64,000 nucleotides of DNA from Microdochium bolleyi. Its lineage: Eukaryota; Ascomycota; Sordariomycetes; Xylariales; Microdochiaceae. A model generated the notes under the pieces. The model was not told the origin of the DNA, searched no databases, and was given only the letters and a program-made list of their open reading frames with translations. This document shows positions 30,130 through 42,200 of this stretch, piece by piece (the stretch's first letter is position 1; the number at the start of each line of letters is the position of its first letter). The stretch spans positions 496,001-560,000 of the forward strand of contig KQ964260.1 in the NCBI GenBank assembly GCA_001566295.1, given 5' to 3'. Position numbers and translations under genes: made by a program.

Positions 30130-32483
30130 TCAGGGTAGCCTGGCGCAGGAGCCGCCGGCGCCCTCGAGGTTGCAGACCCCGGAGCAGCACAGGGTCGCGG
30201 TGTCGGCGCTGCACGGAAGGCCCTCGGGCGTGCAGGACGGGTTCGCGATGACTGGCGCGCAGGACCCCGCGGTGCAGACCTTGGAGCAGCAGAAGTCGGC
30301 CGTCTCGGCGCTGCACGGCAGGCCCTGGGCGTTGCACTGGTTCGCCGGAGGCGGAGGGTTGGTGACGGGCGGCGGGCTCGGGACGGTGCCGGGGGCGGCG
30401 CAGGTGTAGCCCGTAGAGTCCCCGCCGAATAGGTCGATGCAGTTGCCGGAGCAGCATGCCGAGGGGTCGGCCGAGTTGCAGGGCAGGCCGTTGGGCGTGC
30501 AGACGGGCTGGGTGGGCTGCGCGGTGCAGGTGAAGCCCCCCGGGCTGGCGTTGCCGGTCGGGTCGGTGCACGAGCCGGAGCAGCAGGCTGCGTCGTTGCC
30601 CTGGGTGCACGGGTTGCCGTTCGGGGTGCAGGTCGGGTTGCCGCCTCCGCCGCCGATGGGGATCTGCGAGCAGAAGCCGTCGACGCAAGAGAGGAAGCCG
30701 GTGAGGATGCACTCTGAGGAGGAAAAAGGAGTCAAGGTCAAACAGGGGATTCCAGTATAGGTGACAGCGGAAAGAGGAGCTCACCGGCATCGACGTTGCA
30801 AGCTTGAGGGTTGGGATTCTCGTTGGTGGGCGTGCCGCAGAGGCCGTTCGCGAGGCACGTGGAGCCCGGGATGCAGCAGCGATCAGTAGAACTACAGGCG
30901 TCTGGGGACGAGATAACTTGTGTCAGCAATGTACCTTGAACGTCCATTGATGTTCTATAATCAAGCCAGGGACTCACTGTGGTCATTGACACAGGTCTCA
31001 CCGCTCGTGTCTGGGCCACAGATGCCGTTGTCACAGACGGACGACCCACAGCACAGGCCGCTGCTGGACGGGAGGCAGACACCTCCGTCGGCAATGCAGA
31101 CGGGCTCCGTCACGGGGCCGGGCCGGCAGATCAGGCCAGAAACACCGGGGCTACTGCCGCAGTTGAGACCCTGGCAGCACGCATCACTGCTGAAGGGAAC
31201 ACATGTTACTGTAGCATATCTATGTCAGCCACTCGCACACGCTGGCAGAAAGGGTGAAGAGGAAGGATCAGGAGGTGTAATGGAAACAACTCACCTCCCT
31301 GAGCCAGACACGTGGGCGGCGTGATGACGACGGGCGCGGCGCAGACGCCCAGCTGGCACTCGTCGCTGCCGCAGCACTCGCTGTTGGCACTGCACATGCC
31401 GCCGCGGCTGGTGCACTGAGGCGTGGGCAGCTGGCAGACGCCGCCGTTGCACTGGAACGCGGTGTTGCAGCACGCGAGGGCGCCCACCAGGCACGCGTCG
31501 CCGTCGGCCACGCAGAGCGGCGGGTTCGGGACCGGGGTCGCGCAGATGCCCGCCTGGCAGGTGAAGCCCTCACAGCACTCGTCGGTGACGATGATGGGGA
31601 AGACTGCAACGCGCGGGGCGAGTGACGGGATGATGTTGTTGCAAGAGGCTGGTCGGCTAGTGTCAGTGGCTTCTGTGAGAACGAGGTGGGAGGGGAAGTG
31701 AGCTGGCTTACCTCCTTCAGCCTTGCAAGTCGGCGGGGTCGGCGTCGGGGTGGTCTCGGACGACGTGGTCGAACTGACCTCGGTGGCAGAGCTGGCGGTG
31801 GACGAGACGGTCTCGGAAGAGGTTGTCTGAGACGAAGTCACGGAGGAGGTGGTGCCCTCGGGGGCACAGACTCCGCCCTGGCAGCTGAAGTCTTCACAGC
31901 AGGGGACGACCACGATGGGAGAAACGCTAATGAGGCGACGGTCTAAGATGGAAGTGATAGACGCGATGCAGATGGCTAGGAAGCAGCGTCAGCTTGTGCG
32001 GGGGCGGGCAAGATATGGGACACGCGTACCTCCTTCAGCCAGGCAGGTCGGGGGAGTGGGTGTCGGTGTGATCGAGACCGAGGAAGTGCTGGTCGACGAG
32101 ACACTCTCTGAGGAAGTGCTAGAGATCGTGGTCGACGAGATGCTGGACAACGAAGTCGAGCTCGAGGTCACAGATGAGTCGGTGGCACTCGAAGAAGTGA
32201 CGGACGACGCGCTGGACTCTGAAGAGGTCGAGCTCGAGTCCGAGTTCGACGACATGGACGCTGGGGACGATGAAGATGCCGAAGAGGTCGAAACGGTGAC
32301 CACGGGGTACGTGACCGGGTAAGTCACGCCCATGGACGAGGACAACGCGGATGTCGACGATTCAGTCCCGGTCGTGGTGCCGGCATGGTACGTCGTGGGC
32401 GGCTTGTTGCAGGGCTTGGCCGCCGAGCTGCCCAGAAGGGCAGTCAGCGACAGCATGAGGGCAGTCGACTGTTTGGACAGCAT
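30130..32483 (-). CDS. Secreted Ser/Thr-rich protein with twelve tandem cystine-knot-like modules
   Basis: Six exons on the minus strand: 32483-32030, 31975-31712, 31648-31295, 31208-30978, 30901-30785, 30713-30130; 667 residues. The start gives a signal peptide ending near ALLGSSAA. A long Ser/Thr stalk (about 125 residues in exon 1, a shorter one in exon 2) follows, probably heavily O-glycosylated. The rest is twelve modules of pattern C-x6-C-x(5-7)-CC-x(3-5)-C-x(4-13)-C, the inhibitor-cystine-knot framework. The first two have a long second loop (about 21-22 residues). The eighth has C-x5-C and only four Cys. The last four are the most alike (TPNGLP, TPEGLP, SADTATL, SGV). There is no membrane anchor at the C-terminus. 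Each intron has canonical ends. Role unknown: wall or matrix protein, protease inhibitor or effector-like are all possible. Confidence 0.85.
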
Positions 32484-34060
32484 GTTGGCGAGTAGCGAGA
32501 GACTTCGGTCTAGCGAACGACGATGAAGACACGGGGAAGAGTTGCAGAGCAAGAAGACGAGCGCGGGTGATGATTCCGGAGACGGGACCTCTATTAATCA
32601 ACCGTCTGATTCCGTGCGCCTGCCTACATCACCCCCTGGAACCTCGGACTTAGAAAGAGCCACTTGCGTCGACCATCACGCTCCGGCTCGCTAGCGTTCG
32701 GAATCTTCCATCCGCGCCTGCGATCTGGGGCTTCAGCTGCAACTTGGAAAATGGGATCGTCAACGATGAAAAGCGGTCTCTCTAAAGAGCGATCGCCGCA
32801 CCGAGAACCGCCCTCGCCCCCTGCATAAGTCAACTCTAGTGCCCATATGCCAACGCAAATGGTGCACAAGCGTGCTTGGCTCAGCTGGCCTTGGCCTCAG
32901 CTGGCAGGGGTAATACTCTGTATTTTCTTTGTCCGGCCCACCACAATGCAATCTCCCCACGCAAGCCACATCGAGTCCATCGCTGCCCGATCTGGCTTTA
33001 GCTTTCTAGAAGGGGGCAAGCTGGGCCAGCGTGAAGGTTGCGAGCGTCCCGCGGGTGCTGTCTGAATGGAGCTGTGCTTCTCGTGGCGCCAGGGATAAAT
33101 GCGTCTGAAATCCGAGGAGGTCGAGCTAGAGGACTTTTCGCCCGATGGACGACAACGAGTTAGCCCAATTGGGAAGCAAAGGCCGGCCGTTTGGGACGTT
33201 GTCTCGGTCCGCAGAACAAAGAGTTTGTGACGAGTCACGACCGAGTCGCAAGCAAGACTTGGCCGGATTCGCGCACAGCTGCCAACATTGGGAGATCCGA
33301 ACAGTGCCGGGTATTTTTAACATGCGGTCGAAACGCGACTAAATTGAGACCGGTCACGCGTGACTGAGCAACTTTTCTTGATCACCCCACGGCCGTTTCT
33401 TCCTGTCTCCCCGCTGTCCCGAACTCCGTGCCACCAAACGGTGGTGCAAGCGCGGATAATGGGGATCAGGCAGCAAGAAAACGCCTAGGACGTCATTTCT
33501 CGCGTGGCGAGGTGCGCCACTGCGCACTATCGAAAACGCCACCAGCCGACGGTCAGCAGCGAACAACAGACGATAAGGCATTTTTTTTCCGCGAGTAGAA
33601 AAACAAATACATGTGTAACACATGTAAAGAGGCATTGACCTGCCGGTAAACACGTACCGGACACAGACTGAGCATTGGCTTGATTGTGAGGAAGTCAGTT
33701 GATGCTCTGGCCGCAGTAGTGATCATTACGGGTCCAGCACACTTTGCACACATCGGCTGCCTTTCTGTGGCTGGTGCAGGTCAGAGCACCTTTCCGTGGT
33801 GGTCACAAGCCTAGCCACTAGCTTGGTTATGCTCTATTGAGCAATGAATGTACGTAGGCTGTAAGATCCCCTCATATCATTGTAGGTTGTCAACGATATG
33901 CTGTGTGGAGCTGCGGAAGTGCGAGGTAGGGACACTGATGTCACGGAAAACCGATGCGATGTGAGAAGAGATGAATTAGCTGTTCTACTGCATGTCTCGC
34001 ATATGCTCAGATATTGCCTAGTCTGCACGTGGCCCAGTATTACTGTCAGGCCCGTGTTGC
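32484..34060. other. Intergenic, about 1.6 kb; nothing recognised
   Basis: Upstream of the cysteine-rich gene and downstream of the 2EXR gene, both minus-strand. No domain-bearing frame is seen. Confidence 0.55.
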
Positions 34061-35153
34061 CTAGTAATAGTCCTCCGCGTATGTGCTCAACGCCCTCTTC
34101 TGCCGATACTCATTCTCCTCCCTCCTCAACTGCCTAGCCGACTCGATCACCCTACGTTTCGCATCGACCACGACAAGCACAGGCTCAGACACCACCGGCG
34201 TGGGAACTCCAAACCATGGCCCACCTCCCAAGAGGTGAAGCGCAACCTCTAGCTTGATATCTACTTTCTCCGCGAGAGTCTGTAAACCAGCAACGTGGCC
34301 ATCATAACTGTATGGTACGGCAGTCTCATCCGCCGTGACTGGATCGCCTAAATTCGTGATGCCTCTCAGCCAGCCCACTTCCTTGCCACCAGCATTGAAC
34401 ATGACGGCCGCCATGAGCCCCTCAGCTGAGTACGCCAGCGGCGCTCCGATCTCGGGCGGGGTAGCCGGCCTCGTAGGATCCCTCGCTTCCATCGCGAACC
34501 ACTGCGCGAGCCGCTCCGCGTGTGACATCCGCTGATACAGCCTCGCGGCCTCCTCACGCAGCGTCTCGAACGTCCGCCAGCCCCTCTCCGGCGCAGGCGG
34601 GGCCTCAGCAAGATCCTTGTATAACGGCGTTTCGGAAACATTGGCGTCGACTGCGTGGCAAATTGTCAGCTTCCCGCATCCTCGGCATGCAAGATGGTGA
34701 CAACAACGGCCACGGGATGCCGATGAGTGTTACATCGAGGCTGTTCAGCTGCCACGCGACATGCTGGATATTGTCTGTGATGTATGAGGGGAGGGAGGCC
34801 CAGAGCGACTCGTGGTACGTGGCTGACGAGGGTTGGCCGCCCTGTCTCGGGGCGATGTACAGCCGGCAGTGCCGCCATATCGCGGCCCAGGCCTCGCCGT
34901 GGAAGAGCTTGCAGACATGAGCTGGTCGGAAGTCGATGTCGTGGGTTGGTGCTGGTGATGTAGTGCTCTTGTCTCTGCTGGTGCTGTCCGTGAGGGTAAG
35001 GTTGCTGCGGCTGACGGTGACTGGTGCAATGATGCCGCCCTGGGCAGATATGACGTAGCGGACGTGAGGGGGTTTGATAGCCGTGTAGTAGATGTCCCAG
35101 ATCTGCTGGCGAAGCTCGGGAGGTAGACTGAGAAACCGTGCTGGCTGGGGCAT
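34061..35153 (-). CDS. 2EXR-domain protein, intron donor unresolved
   Basis: The ATG at 35153 opens with RFLSLPPELRQQIWDIYY, the signature of the fungal 2EXR domain (F/L-x-x-L-P-x-E-L-R-x-x-I-W), a family of unknown function sometimes related to F-box-like motifs. The first exon continues through FRPAHVCKLFHGEAWAAIW. A second exon in another frame ends at 34061 and contains ERGWRTFETLREEAARLYQ and a C-terminal charged helix. A branch-like GCTGAC and acceptor CGCAG at about 34651-34672 suggest exon 2 begins at 34650. No donor in the matching phase is obvious; a GTAACA near 34734 paired with an acceptor at AAG is an alternative. About 345-370 residues are expected. No signal peptide is seen. 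Confidence 0.68.
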
Positions 35154-36064
35154 TGTGGTTGAGAAAGCGTCGCCGTGCGTGAAGTTTGATGTCTCAGGTG
35201 CTTCTGGTCAAGGTAGTTGTTGAACATGCAAAAGTTTGTTTCAAGGGCCTTGTGCCAGTTCCTGCAAGTGATCAGCACGTCAGAGGGCGGTCATGCATCA
35301 CACTCGCCCAATCAGAACAATCTGACAGGCAACACTAGGGCATTGATTTGATGCCATGAATAGAGGCAGGATACTCCACATGCAAAGCAGGGATCTAGGC
35401 TGCAAGATGGACACGACTTCGATATCGACAGTTCTATTTTGTAAGAAGGTTACTGGCGGTACTATGCTTTGACCCCGACTATTAATCGTCAGAATGGCGC
35501 CTCCTACAATTAGGATCGATGAGCCGAGTATTTCGACGGGGGGCGAGATTCGGTATCTATATCATAAGATACGTCCTATAGCACGAGCGATAACGTGTCG
35601 CGGCAAGAAATACAGCCAGGATTGTGCGTAGATGTACACACACGGACTTGGAGACTCCTGGCGATAGGCTGTAGATGTCGGACTGTTCAGCAAACAACTA
35701 ATCTCAATGCCTACCAGGGTCCGCATTATGGCGCTGCCCGGTTGGTCGGCTGCTGGGGAACTTCCGCAGTTGCCCCTGCAATTGTGACCAACCTGGCCAA
35801 GATCCAGGGGTATCCTAGTCCACATCTCGACAAAATCAAGGTCGCGAACGCGGAGTTTGGCACGATGTAACGGTTTCTCATCTCAAAGCGGATGGAAAAG
35901 TCCGCGTTTCATGTTCGGAGAGATGAATTGACAGCCATCTGCAGGCATGATCGAGGACTTACTAATACCACCCGCCCCGCGTCGCAATCGCGATACCGCC
36001 GCGTGCGACCTCCTTCACCGCATGCCACAAGCATCGGCATCGCGAACTCGCTGAGGCGGCGACA
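35154..36064. other. Divergent intergenic region
   Basis: Separates the 2EXR gene (minus) from the secreted mucin-like gene (plus). AT-rich at 35440-35600. No gene is seen. Confidence 0.55.
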
Positions 36065-37303
36065 ATGATGATCTCAGTCAAGACTCTGGCCGTCTGGCTC
36101 GTGGCCGTGACCACTGGGATTGTCGCGAGCCCGGCCGGCCACGGCCATGTTGGCCCGCACCGCAAAGCAAAGTGCGGCCACCCTTCACATCCAGGCGTCA
36201 GCTCATCGACAATCACAGAGAGCTCTTCAACAGCCCCAAGCAGCTCGTCGACCACACTTCCGAGCTCGACAGCCAGCAGCAGCAGCAGCCCACCACTTGG
36301 CACAACATGCACTGCCCTGACGACCGTCACAGACATTGAGACTGTAGTCCTGTCGTTAACCATCACGCCGGAGCCCGTGACGACCTCGACAACCGAGTTC
36401 GAGACTACGACGATCACGATTATCACAAGCGAGACACTTACGTTCAGCACGACCTCGACAGACTTCACCACGCAGACCGACATCACCACCTCCACGACCG
36501 TCGCGACTGCTACGGCAACCAGCACAGCCACCACAACGTCAGCGGTCGTCACAGTGCCTGCTCCCGACGGCCTCGTGCCGATCAAGTCGCAGTTCCCACC
36601 AGCGGCCACTGCAAGGCGGAGATCACCCGTCGAGGACGCCGAGATCACCAACGTGCCTGAGCTGTTCGTGCTTCCACCATCAGACAACGCCACCTACACG
36701 GCCACCACCTACCAAGAGTCAACCCCGTGCACATCAACCATAATATCAACCATTACAACTGCCACAACACTCACATCAACCACCACAACCACTCTCCCCG
36801 CTGAGACACAGACCTCCACCACAACGTCCACCCTCACAACATCGACAACATCCCTCGACACCCCGGCCAGTACGACCCTGAGCTTCTCCACCACGTCCAC
36901 CATCACCGAGATCATCACCAGCATCTTGCACACGACCACGACCACGACAACCACATCCACCACCACCCTGCCGAACCCGACGCCCACATTCTACGCGGGC
37001 TGCGGCGCCGACTACATCCTTACCGACGTCAATGGCAGGTTCATCAACAAGCTCGACTGGGGCCTGCCGCGGTACACGACGTTCCGTGGGCCGAGGAACG
37101 CGTACGAGTGCTGCGTCGCGTGCCTGCAGCTGGATAGCGCGTGCGCGGGCGCGGCGTGGTACTCCAACCGCTGCACGTCGACCAACATCCACAGTAACAC
37201 GTGCGGGCCGGAGGTGGAGGCGGGACTGTTCGGGGTGTGGGATCGCGGGAAGACCGGGTATGCCGTGAGCAACGGGATGTGTGGCAAGTGGAGGCTTGGG
37301 TAA
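36065..37303 (+). CDS. Secreted mucin-like protein with a C-terminal apple/PAN-like domain
   Basis: Single exon, 412 residues from ATG 36065 (a second ATG follows at once). A signal peptide ends near GIVAS. Residues about 45-180 and 215-310 are dominated by Thr and Ser, with repeated TTST-type strings expected to be O-mannosylated. Between them lies TARRRSPVEDAE, a possible Kex2-type processing site. The last 100 residues are ordered and Cys-rich: GCGADYILTD, NAYECCVACLQ, ACAGAAWY, RCTSTN, NTCGPE, NGMCGKW. This resembles the apple/PAN-like fold found at the ends of fungal surface proteins, which binds proteins or carbohydrate. There is no GPI signal. Known members are uncharacterised; function inferred only as extracellular or wall-associated. 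Confidence 0.82.
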   Translation: MMISVKTLAVWLVAVTTGIVASPAGHGHVGPHRKAKCGHPSHPGVSSSTITESSSTAPSSSSTTLPSSTASSSSSPPLGTTCTALTTVTDIETVVLSLTITPEPVTTSTTEFETTTITIITSETLTFSTTSTDFTTQTDITTSTTVATATATSTATTTSAVVTVPAPDGLVPIKSQFPPAATARRRSPVEDAEITNVPELFVLPPSDNATYTATTYQESTPCTSTIISTITTATTLTSTTTTTLPAETQTSTTTSTLTTSTTSLDTPASTTLSFSTTSTITEIITSILHTTTTTTTTSTTTLPNPTPTFYAGCGADYILTDVNGRFINKLDWGLPRYTTFRGPRNAYECCVACLQLDSACAGAAWYSNRCTSTNIHSNTCGPEVEAGLFGVWDRGKTGYAVSNGMCGKWRLG

Positions 37304-37625
37304 GAGCAGTGGACTGGGAGAAGGCGGGCAGCTCCTAGAGATTCAAGGAAGCCCACGTGAAAAAAAAACAAATCTCAGGTTGTCCTAGGTGTGTTTGTCA
37401 TGCACGGAACCTCGATGATCAAGATATTCTTTCGATGGCATAGTTCGCGCCAAACGTGATGTGAAAGAACCACGATGGACGTGGATAGTATAAGTCTAAA
37501 GTATGCTATGCTGTGCTGACTCATATCAGATAAATGCATGGTATCATGATAATAACATGAACAAACAAGGCCCTCCTAATCTACTCCCTCCTTCTCCCAA
37601 AGGGTATTACAATATACAGAAGCCA
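37304..37625. other. Short intergenic region between convergent genes
   Basis: AT-rich with an A8 run at 37361-37368, suitable for the 3' ends of the genes on both sides. No gene is seen. Confidence 0.55.
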
Positions 37626-39200
37626 CTACACAGGAGAGCCCTTGCCACCGTACGCCGTCGCCTTGTGGAACCCGGCCTGATCCCACTGCGACGAGTTGCC
37701 GGACCGCGGGCCCTCGGTGACCTCGTAGAGCGTATGCACCATGACATTGCCGTCCTGGGGCGCCTGCTGCTGCTTGCCGACCACGACGGCACCGGCGTGC
37801 GTGCTCGAGTTGGTCAGCGGGCTCTTGTTGATGATGGACTCCTCGCTGCCCGTGTAGTCGTTGCCGTGCTTGGTGCTGCGGCTGTGCACGCTGGGCGCGA
37901 GCTCGTAAGGGCCCGTGGGCCCCGTGTTGCGCGTGCCGTCGCCGCCCCGGCCGCCACCAGTGGTCGTGAGGCCCTTGGAGGTACCCTTGCTGCTGAATGG
38001 CATGCCGGTCCAGAAGGCCTTGCTGAACATGGGCCGCAGGATGGGCGCGTTGACGGCGATGATGCCCACAATGGTCTCGCGGACGCCCCAGCGGTTGATG
38101 ACCAGGGCACTCGGCGTCGAGCCGAGCGTGATGACGATGCGGATGATGGCGGCGGTGATGACGAAGACGCCCGAGGACAGGAGGATGCCGATGACGATCT
38201 TTTGGCGCGCAGGGACCTGCAGGGTCCACAGCATGGGAAGGGGGACGCAGAGAATCGCGGCGTCGGTGAGGACGTTCAGAACAGTCATGACGATGAAGTT
38301 CTGAGGCTTGAGGGTACATTTGGCTACAAGAGACACGGGGTTAGCAGGGAGCGCAGCATAGGGGCTTGGGGCTTCGCTGAGGTGGCACTCACTCCCGGGG
38401 TCAGGCAGGACCTGGAAGTTTCCCCAGTACGGCCAGCAGCCAAAGGTGATCTGGAGTGAGCCCATTGTCAGTACTGCAAAGGTGACAGAGTGATGCTGCG
38501 TTGCGTGGTTGAGCTCACAGTGAGTTCGACAGCGACGTAGCTGACGATGCATGCCCAGCCCAGCCACTCGACGAGCTTGCGCTTCGAGACACCGGCAGTC
38601 ATGCGCATGAAGAAGCACACCATCGTGCCCTTCAGGCACCACACCAGACTGGAGTATGAGTACCAGGCGAGGAGTTGTTGTTTGCTACCCTCGTGGACTT
38701 GGTCGAGTTCGGCTTGGGACAGAGCTGCACGGTGGGAAATTCTGGGTCAGTCTATGGTCCATAATATCCCTTGGAATTCTTGCGACAGAGTCTTCTTACT
38801 CCTCAATGTGCTCAAGTAAACCCCCTCGACGTTTGTTCCCGCATAGTCTATGTAACCTAGATGTCAGCACAAGGCAAGTGAATACAGCCGATGACAGGGG
38901 CTGTTTCTCCAGTGCTTCAACTCACAGACGATGTGGACGGTCGCAGCATCGATCGTGTAGAACACGACGACGAGAAGAGCGAACATGTCGTCCCACTGCA
39001 TGCCTCGCAAGCCAACAGTCTTCCACCGGATGGCGAACCTGAGCGCGAGGATGACCATGCCAACGATGTAGAGGCCCCACACCTCTCGCAAGAACTGTTA
39101 CCGTCCGTCAAAGTCAGCCTCTGCCACTGGCGTAACGATCGGAGTTGTCCATTGGTAGTCTTACACTGTCATCGCGTTCGCTGAGCTCGATGTACCCCAT
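37626..39200 (-). CDS. Fungal rhodopsin-domain (SAT4-like) seven-helix membrane protein
   Basis: Six exons on the minus strand: 39200-39165, 39094-38926, 38847-38800, 38724-38519, 38450-38393, 38323-37626; the lengths sum to 404 codons. The start of exon 3 could instead be 38856. The N-terminus is MGYIELSERDD; seven hydrophobic segments follow. Family blocks are GMQWDDMFALL, SSLVWCLKGTMVCFFMRM, ITFGCWPYWGNFQVLPDPG with the conserved Cys, TDAAILCVPLPMLW and NRWGVRETIVGIIAVNAPI. These identify the Pezizomycotina rhodopsin-domain family related to the Pth11/SAT4 integral membrane proteins. Ligand and G-protein coupling are unknown. The C-terminal 140 residues are a cytosolic Gly/Ser/Thr-rich tail. 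There is no extracellular CFEM domain, unlike Pth11 proper. Confidence 0.9.
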
Positions 39201-42200
39201 AGTGACCCGAGTATTTGGTAACTCTCCGATGTGGTGGTGGGAACGTCAGTGTGACGACAAGGTGGTCTGCCCTTGCTTCGAGCGCACCGTGATTGGTCCG
39301 AGCGAGCCGTCTGTCCTCGCCGTTAATGGATCCTGTCTGGGGACGATAGAGGGTAGACCCAGGTCGTCGGGTTGTCGAGGGAGAAAATCGAACGATTATC
39401 AGTCGATTCTCCAGACCCTCCATGCGTGAGAGCGGGCTGGCCATGAGACTTATAACCCGCCATGACCTGTGCCTGCATCGAACACGATGAAACCCTGAAC
39501 CCAGCAGCAGCCGCGTGTTGGATCCTGGGTGACAGAGCCGGCTGCAGTAGCCTGCCCGACTTGCGTGGCGTAAGTTGAGTTGTGGGCTCCTGGCACCTGC
39601 TAGCGAGAAGTGCGCCACGCCGCTCGGACACAGGAACCGCTGGCCAAGGCGTTAGAGTTCAGCCATCCACGATCCAGGTCCACGGGCCGACGGGTCCATC
39701 AATTCCAGGTTTGGACAGATGACACACAGAATACATGGCGAGAGAGAGGGAAAGGGGGGCCGTGACCAGAGCTAGAGAGAGAATCAGCTTCTCTGAGGCT
39801 AGGCTCGGCATCCATCCTTGCCTGTTATGCATGGAAGATGCCTGCCCTCCACTGCAGGATCTACGTATGCAAGGTCATGACACGGACGACTCGGACAGGC
39901 TCCTAGCTCGACCCATCCACTCGAGACCGCCCGGCTTCAGGGCAAGCCTGCGAATGGACGACCAAGCAGTACTTCAGGAGATTGCAAAGTGACCGCCGCG
40001 CGCTGGCAGACGCGGCCAGAAGCGCACTCCCGAGCATTCCACGGGTTCGCTGCCTTAGCCTGGTGGATCGGCCATGATGGACCATTCGAATAGTCCTGCG
40101 CCCGCTCAAATCTGGGAAGGCACTGCATAAGTGATGGTCGCGTCTCGGCAGTTCGCAATCGCCCGCTGTGACTTCTTGTTCAGTCGGCGGTCGATCGCCG
40201 CCGTCCCCAAGAACCTGCCTCTATTCGCAGCCAGGTCTAGGGGCACAGACACACCATCAGCCGGAGCGTCTTGGTTGTTCATGCGGAGTCAGGGATGACC
40301 CCTGTCAAACAAGATCGATTGTCAGATCGGACGCCACATCTTGCCGATCAGTTGTCGAGGGACAAGGACCACGGTATCACGCATCCTGACTGCGGCCCTT
40401 TGCAAGGGGTTATCGCGCATGGCCTGGTTTGGACAAAGTCGAGCTGGTCAACCTCCCATGACAGGAACAACTGCTACGTTCTTGGCATGCTCCTCGTCCC
40501 TGCTACGGCTCTCCCGCTGGTTGGCCTGTTCAGCCTGCAAGCCACGATCGGCAGGGCTGGTATCGGAGGAATGCCACTGAACAATGAGCTGGAGTCCTCG
40601 TCCGCACGAGGCCGCACCAACGTGGGGACGTGCACTCTGACCTGATGCACGGCGCGAAGGATGCGCGAAGACTACCCGACAGTGGACGCCACGGGGACAG
40701 GGCGGGACTGAATCGCGAGGGTCTGGAATGTCCTCCACGGGCACCAAGCCATTGTGGCAGCTGCAGCGTGCCGGTGGTGCGCCAGTGGCAGTGGCGCTCG
40801 CTCCGACGGGACCGGCACTCGCCACGCTTCGACTTTCCTCGTCGGAGGTGTCTCCTTGGCCCTTCTGCGACAACTTCAGCCCTGGGAGGCGTTGGCTTCG
40901 CTGACTGGTCTCGTCGTGAGGATTCCAAACTTTAGACACTTCATCTTTGGCCAGCTAGACCACATTGATCACAAGTTTCGTGTCGCCGCAACACAAACCT
41001 GGCCTCTTTCTTTTCGACTGATCTGCGTCCGCTTCCCTTCGGACTTGTGCCCGATCAAGTCTTCGTATGGCTAGCGCTCCACGCTGTGAGCGGAGAAAGA
41101 CGAAAAAAGGATGCCCTTCGCCGTTGACCATCCCCAGCTGTTAATTGGGCCTGCCGCGGACCAGCTTTCTGCGCGCACAATGAAGCCGGACTAGGCCAGC
41201 TCGGCCGGGCTGGCTGGTGCCCAGCCACCACATCACTAGTAAGGCCTGGTCGTGGGACCGGTCTTACAGTCTGGCCCACCATTCAGTCGGGAGACTAGTC
41301 CAGCAGTGGCTACTGGTTGGTCATGAAACTTGACAGGAGTCAAAAGAAATCAGACCAGAAGGCTGCCTCCGGACTCGGGTCGCGGTTTGAGTTGCATGCT
41401 CAATGATGGATGAGCACAGCTCGCGTCATTACCATCGTGGGCATGTCACTGTATCGCTACCATCGCCTGTATGGTTCCCGTGCGGCGTAATGTACCGCAC
41501 TGATGAACGGTCGAGGCAATCTCGGGGACCCGCGCGCTGCTAACTTCCCACGACACGACTCAGCTGCCCGCAGAGCCCCGATGGCGAATAGCCACTAGCC
41601 CCGTGTCCGCCGAATTTGGGCCCAGGTTCGGCTCCGATCGACAACGGACTATGCGCAATGGGGTACAATGCACAGAGCGGAGCAGGGCGTTCTCCGTCGT
41701 CATCTGAATCGGCAATTGACTCGAGCAGTATGTACTAAAGTCGACCCCGATCCGTCGGCAAAGGGCCTGGCCTGTCAATAGTCCCTGGTGAAGGTCGATG
41801 TCGGAACTCGAGTCCAATGAAAGTGATCGTATCTGCAAAATAGTGCAAATAGTGCGTGCACGTGGCTAGGGGACCCGTCGGAGATATGTCGCTCTGCCGT
41901 CGAGCCTGGTACCATGCATCCTTGGCTGAGCACGATAGTGACAGACTGCCGAGAAAACGACACCGTTCACGATGCCAGTGGAGTCGTGTTGTCCCTCCCG
42001 TCTAACCCATTTGAAGCAAACATTGGAGATTTTGGGGCAGAACCCCGAGACGCGAGTCTCCCGCTTGGCGTTTCTTGCGAAAAAGAGCATGAGTTCAGCC
42101 ACGATCTTCAGGCGTCACAAAGAATGTCTTTGTTACCAAAAGTCTGTTTACCAAAGGAAAGGTGTAACCTCACCAATGCGTCTACCTCACTGGAGGATCC

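Noticed and set aside
32050..32330. Apparent DNA tandem repeat rich in GAxG units
   Set aside because: It is the Ser/Thr-rich coding stalk of the cysteine-rich protein; the periodicity comes from repeated Ser and Thr codons.
36190..36980. Simple-sequence ACC/ACA repeat
   Set aside because: Coding low complexity of the Thr-rich secreted protein, not an independent repeat.
37503..38459. Plus-strand frame of about 320 codons opposite the receptor gene
   Set aside because: Antisense shadow; the minus strand carries the seven-helix family blocks and consistent introns.
38891..39184. Short plus-strand frame at the 5' end of the receptor gene
   Set aside because: Falls opposite exons 1-2 of the receptor and their splice sites; no independent support.
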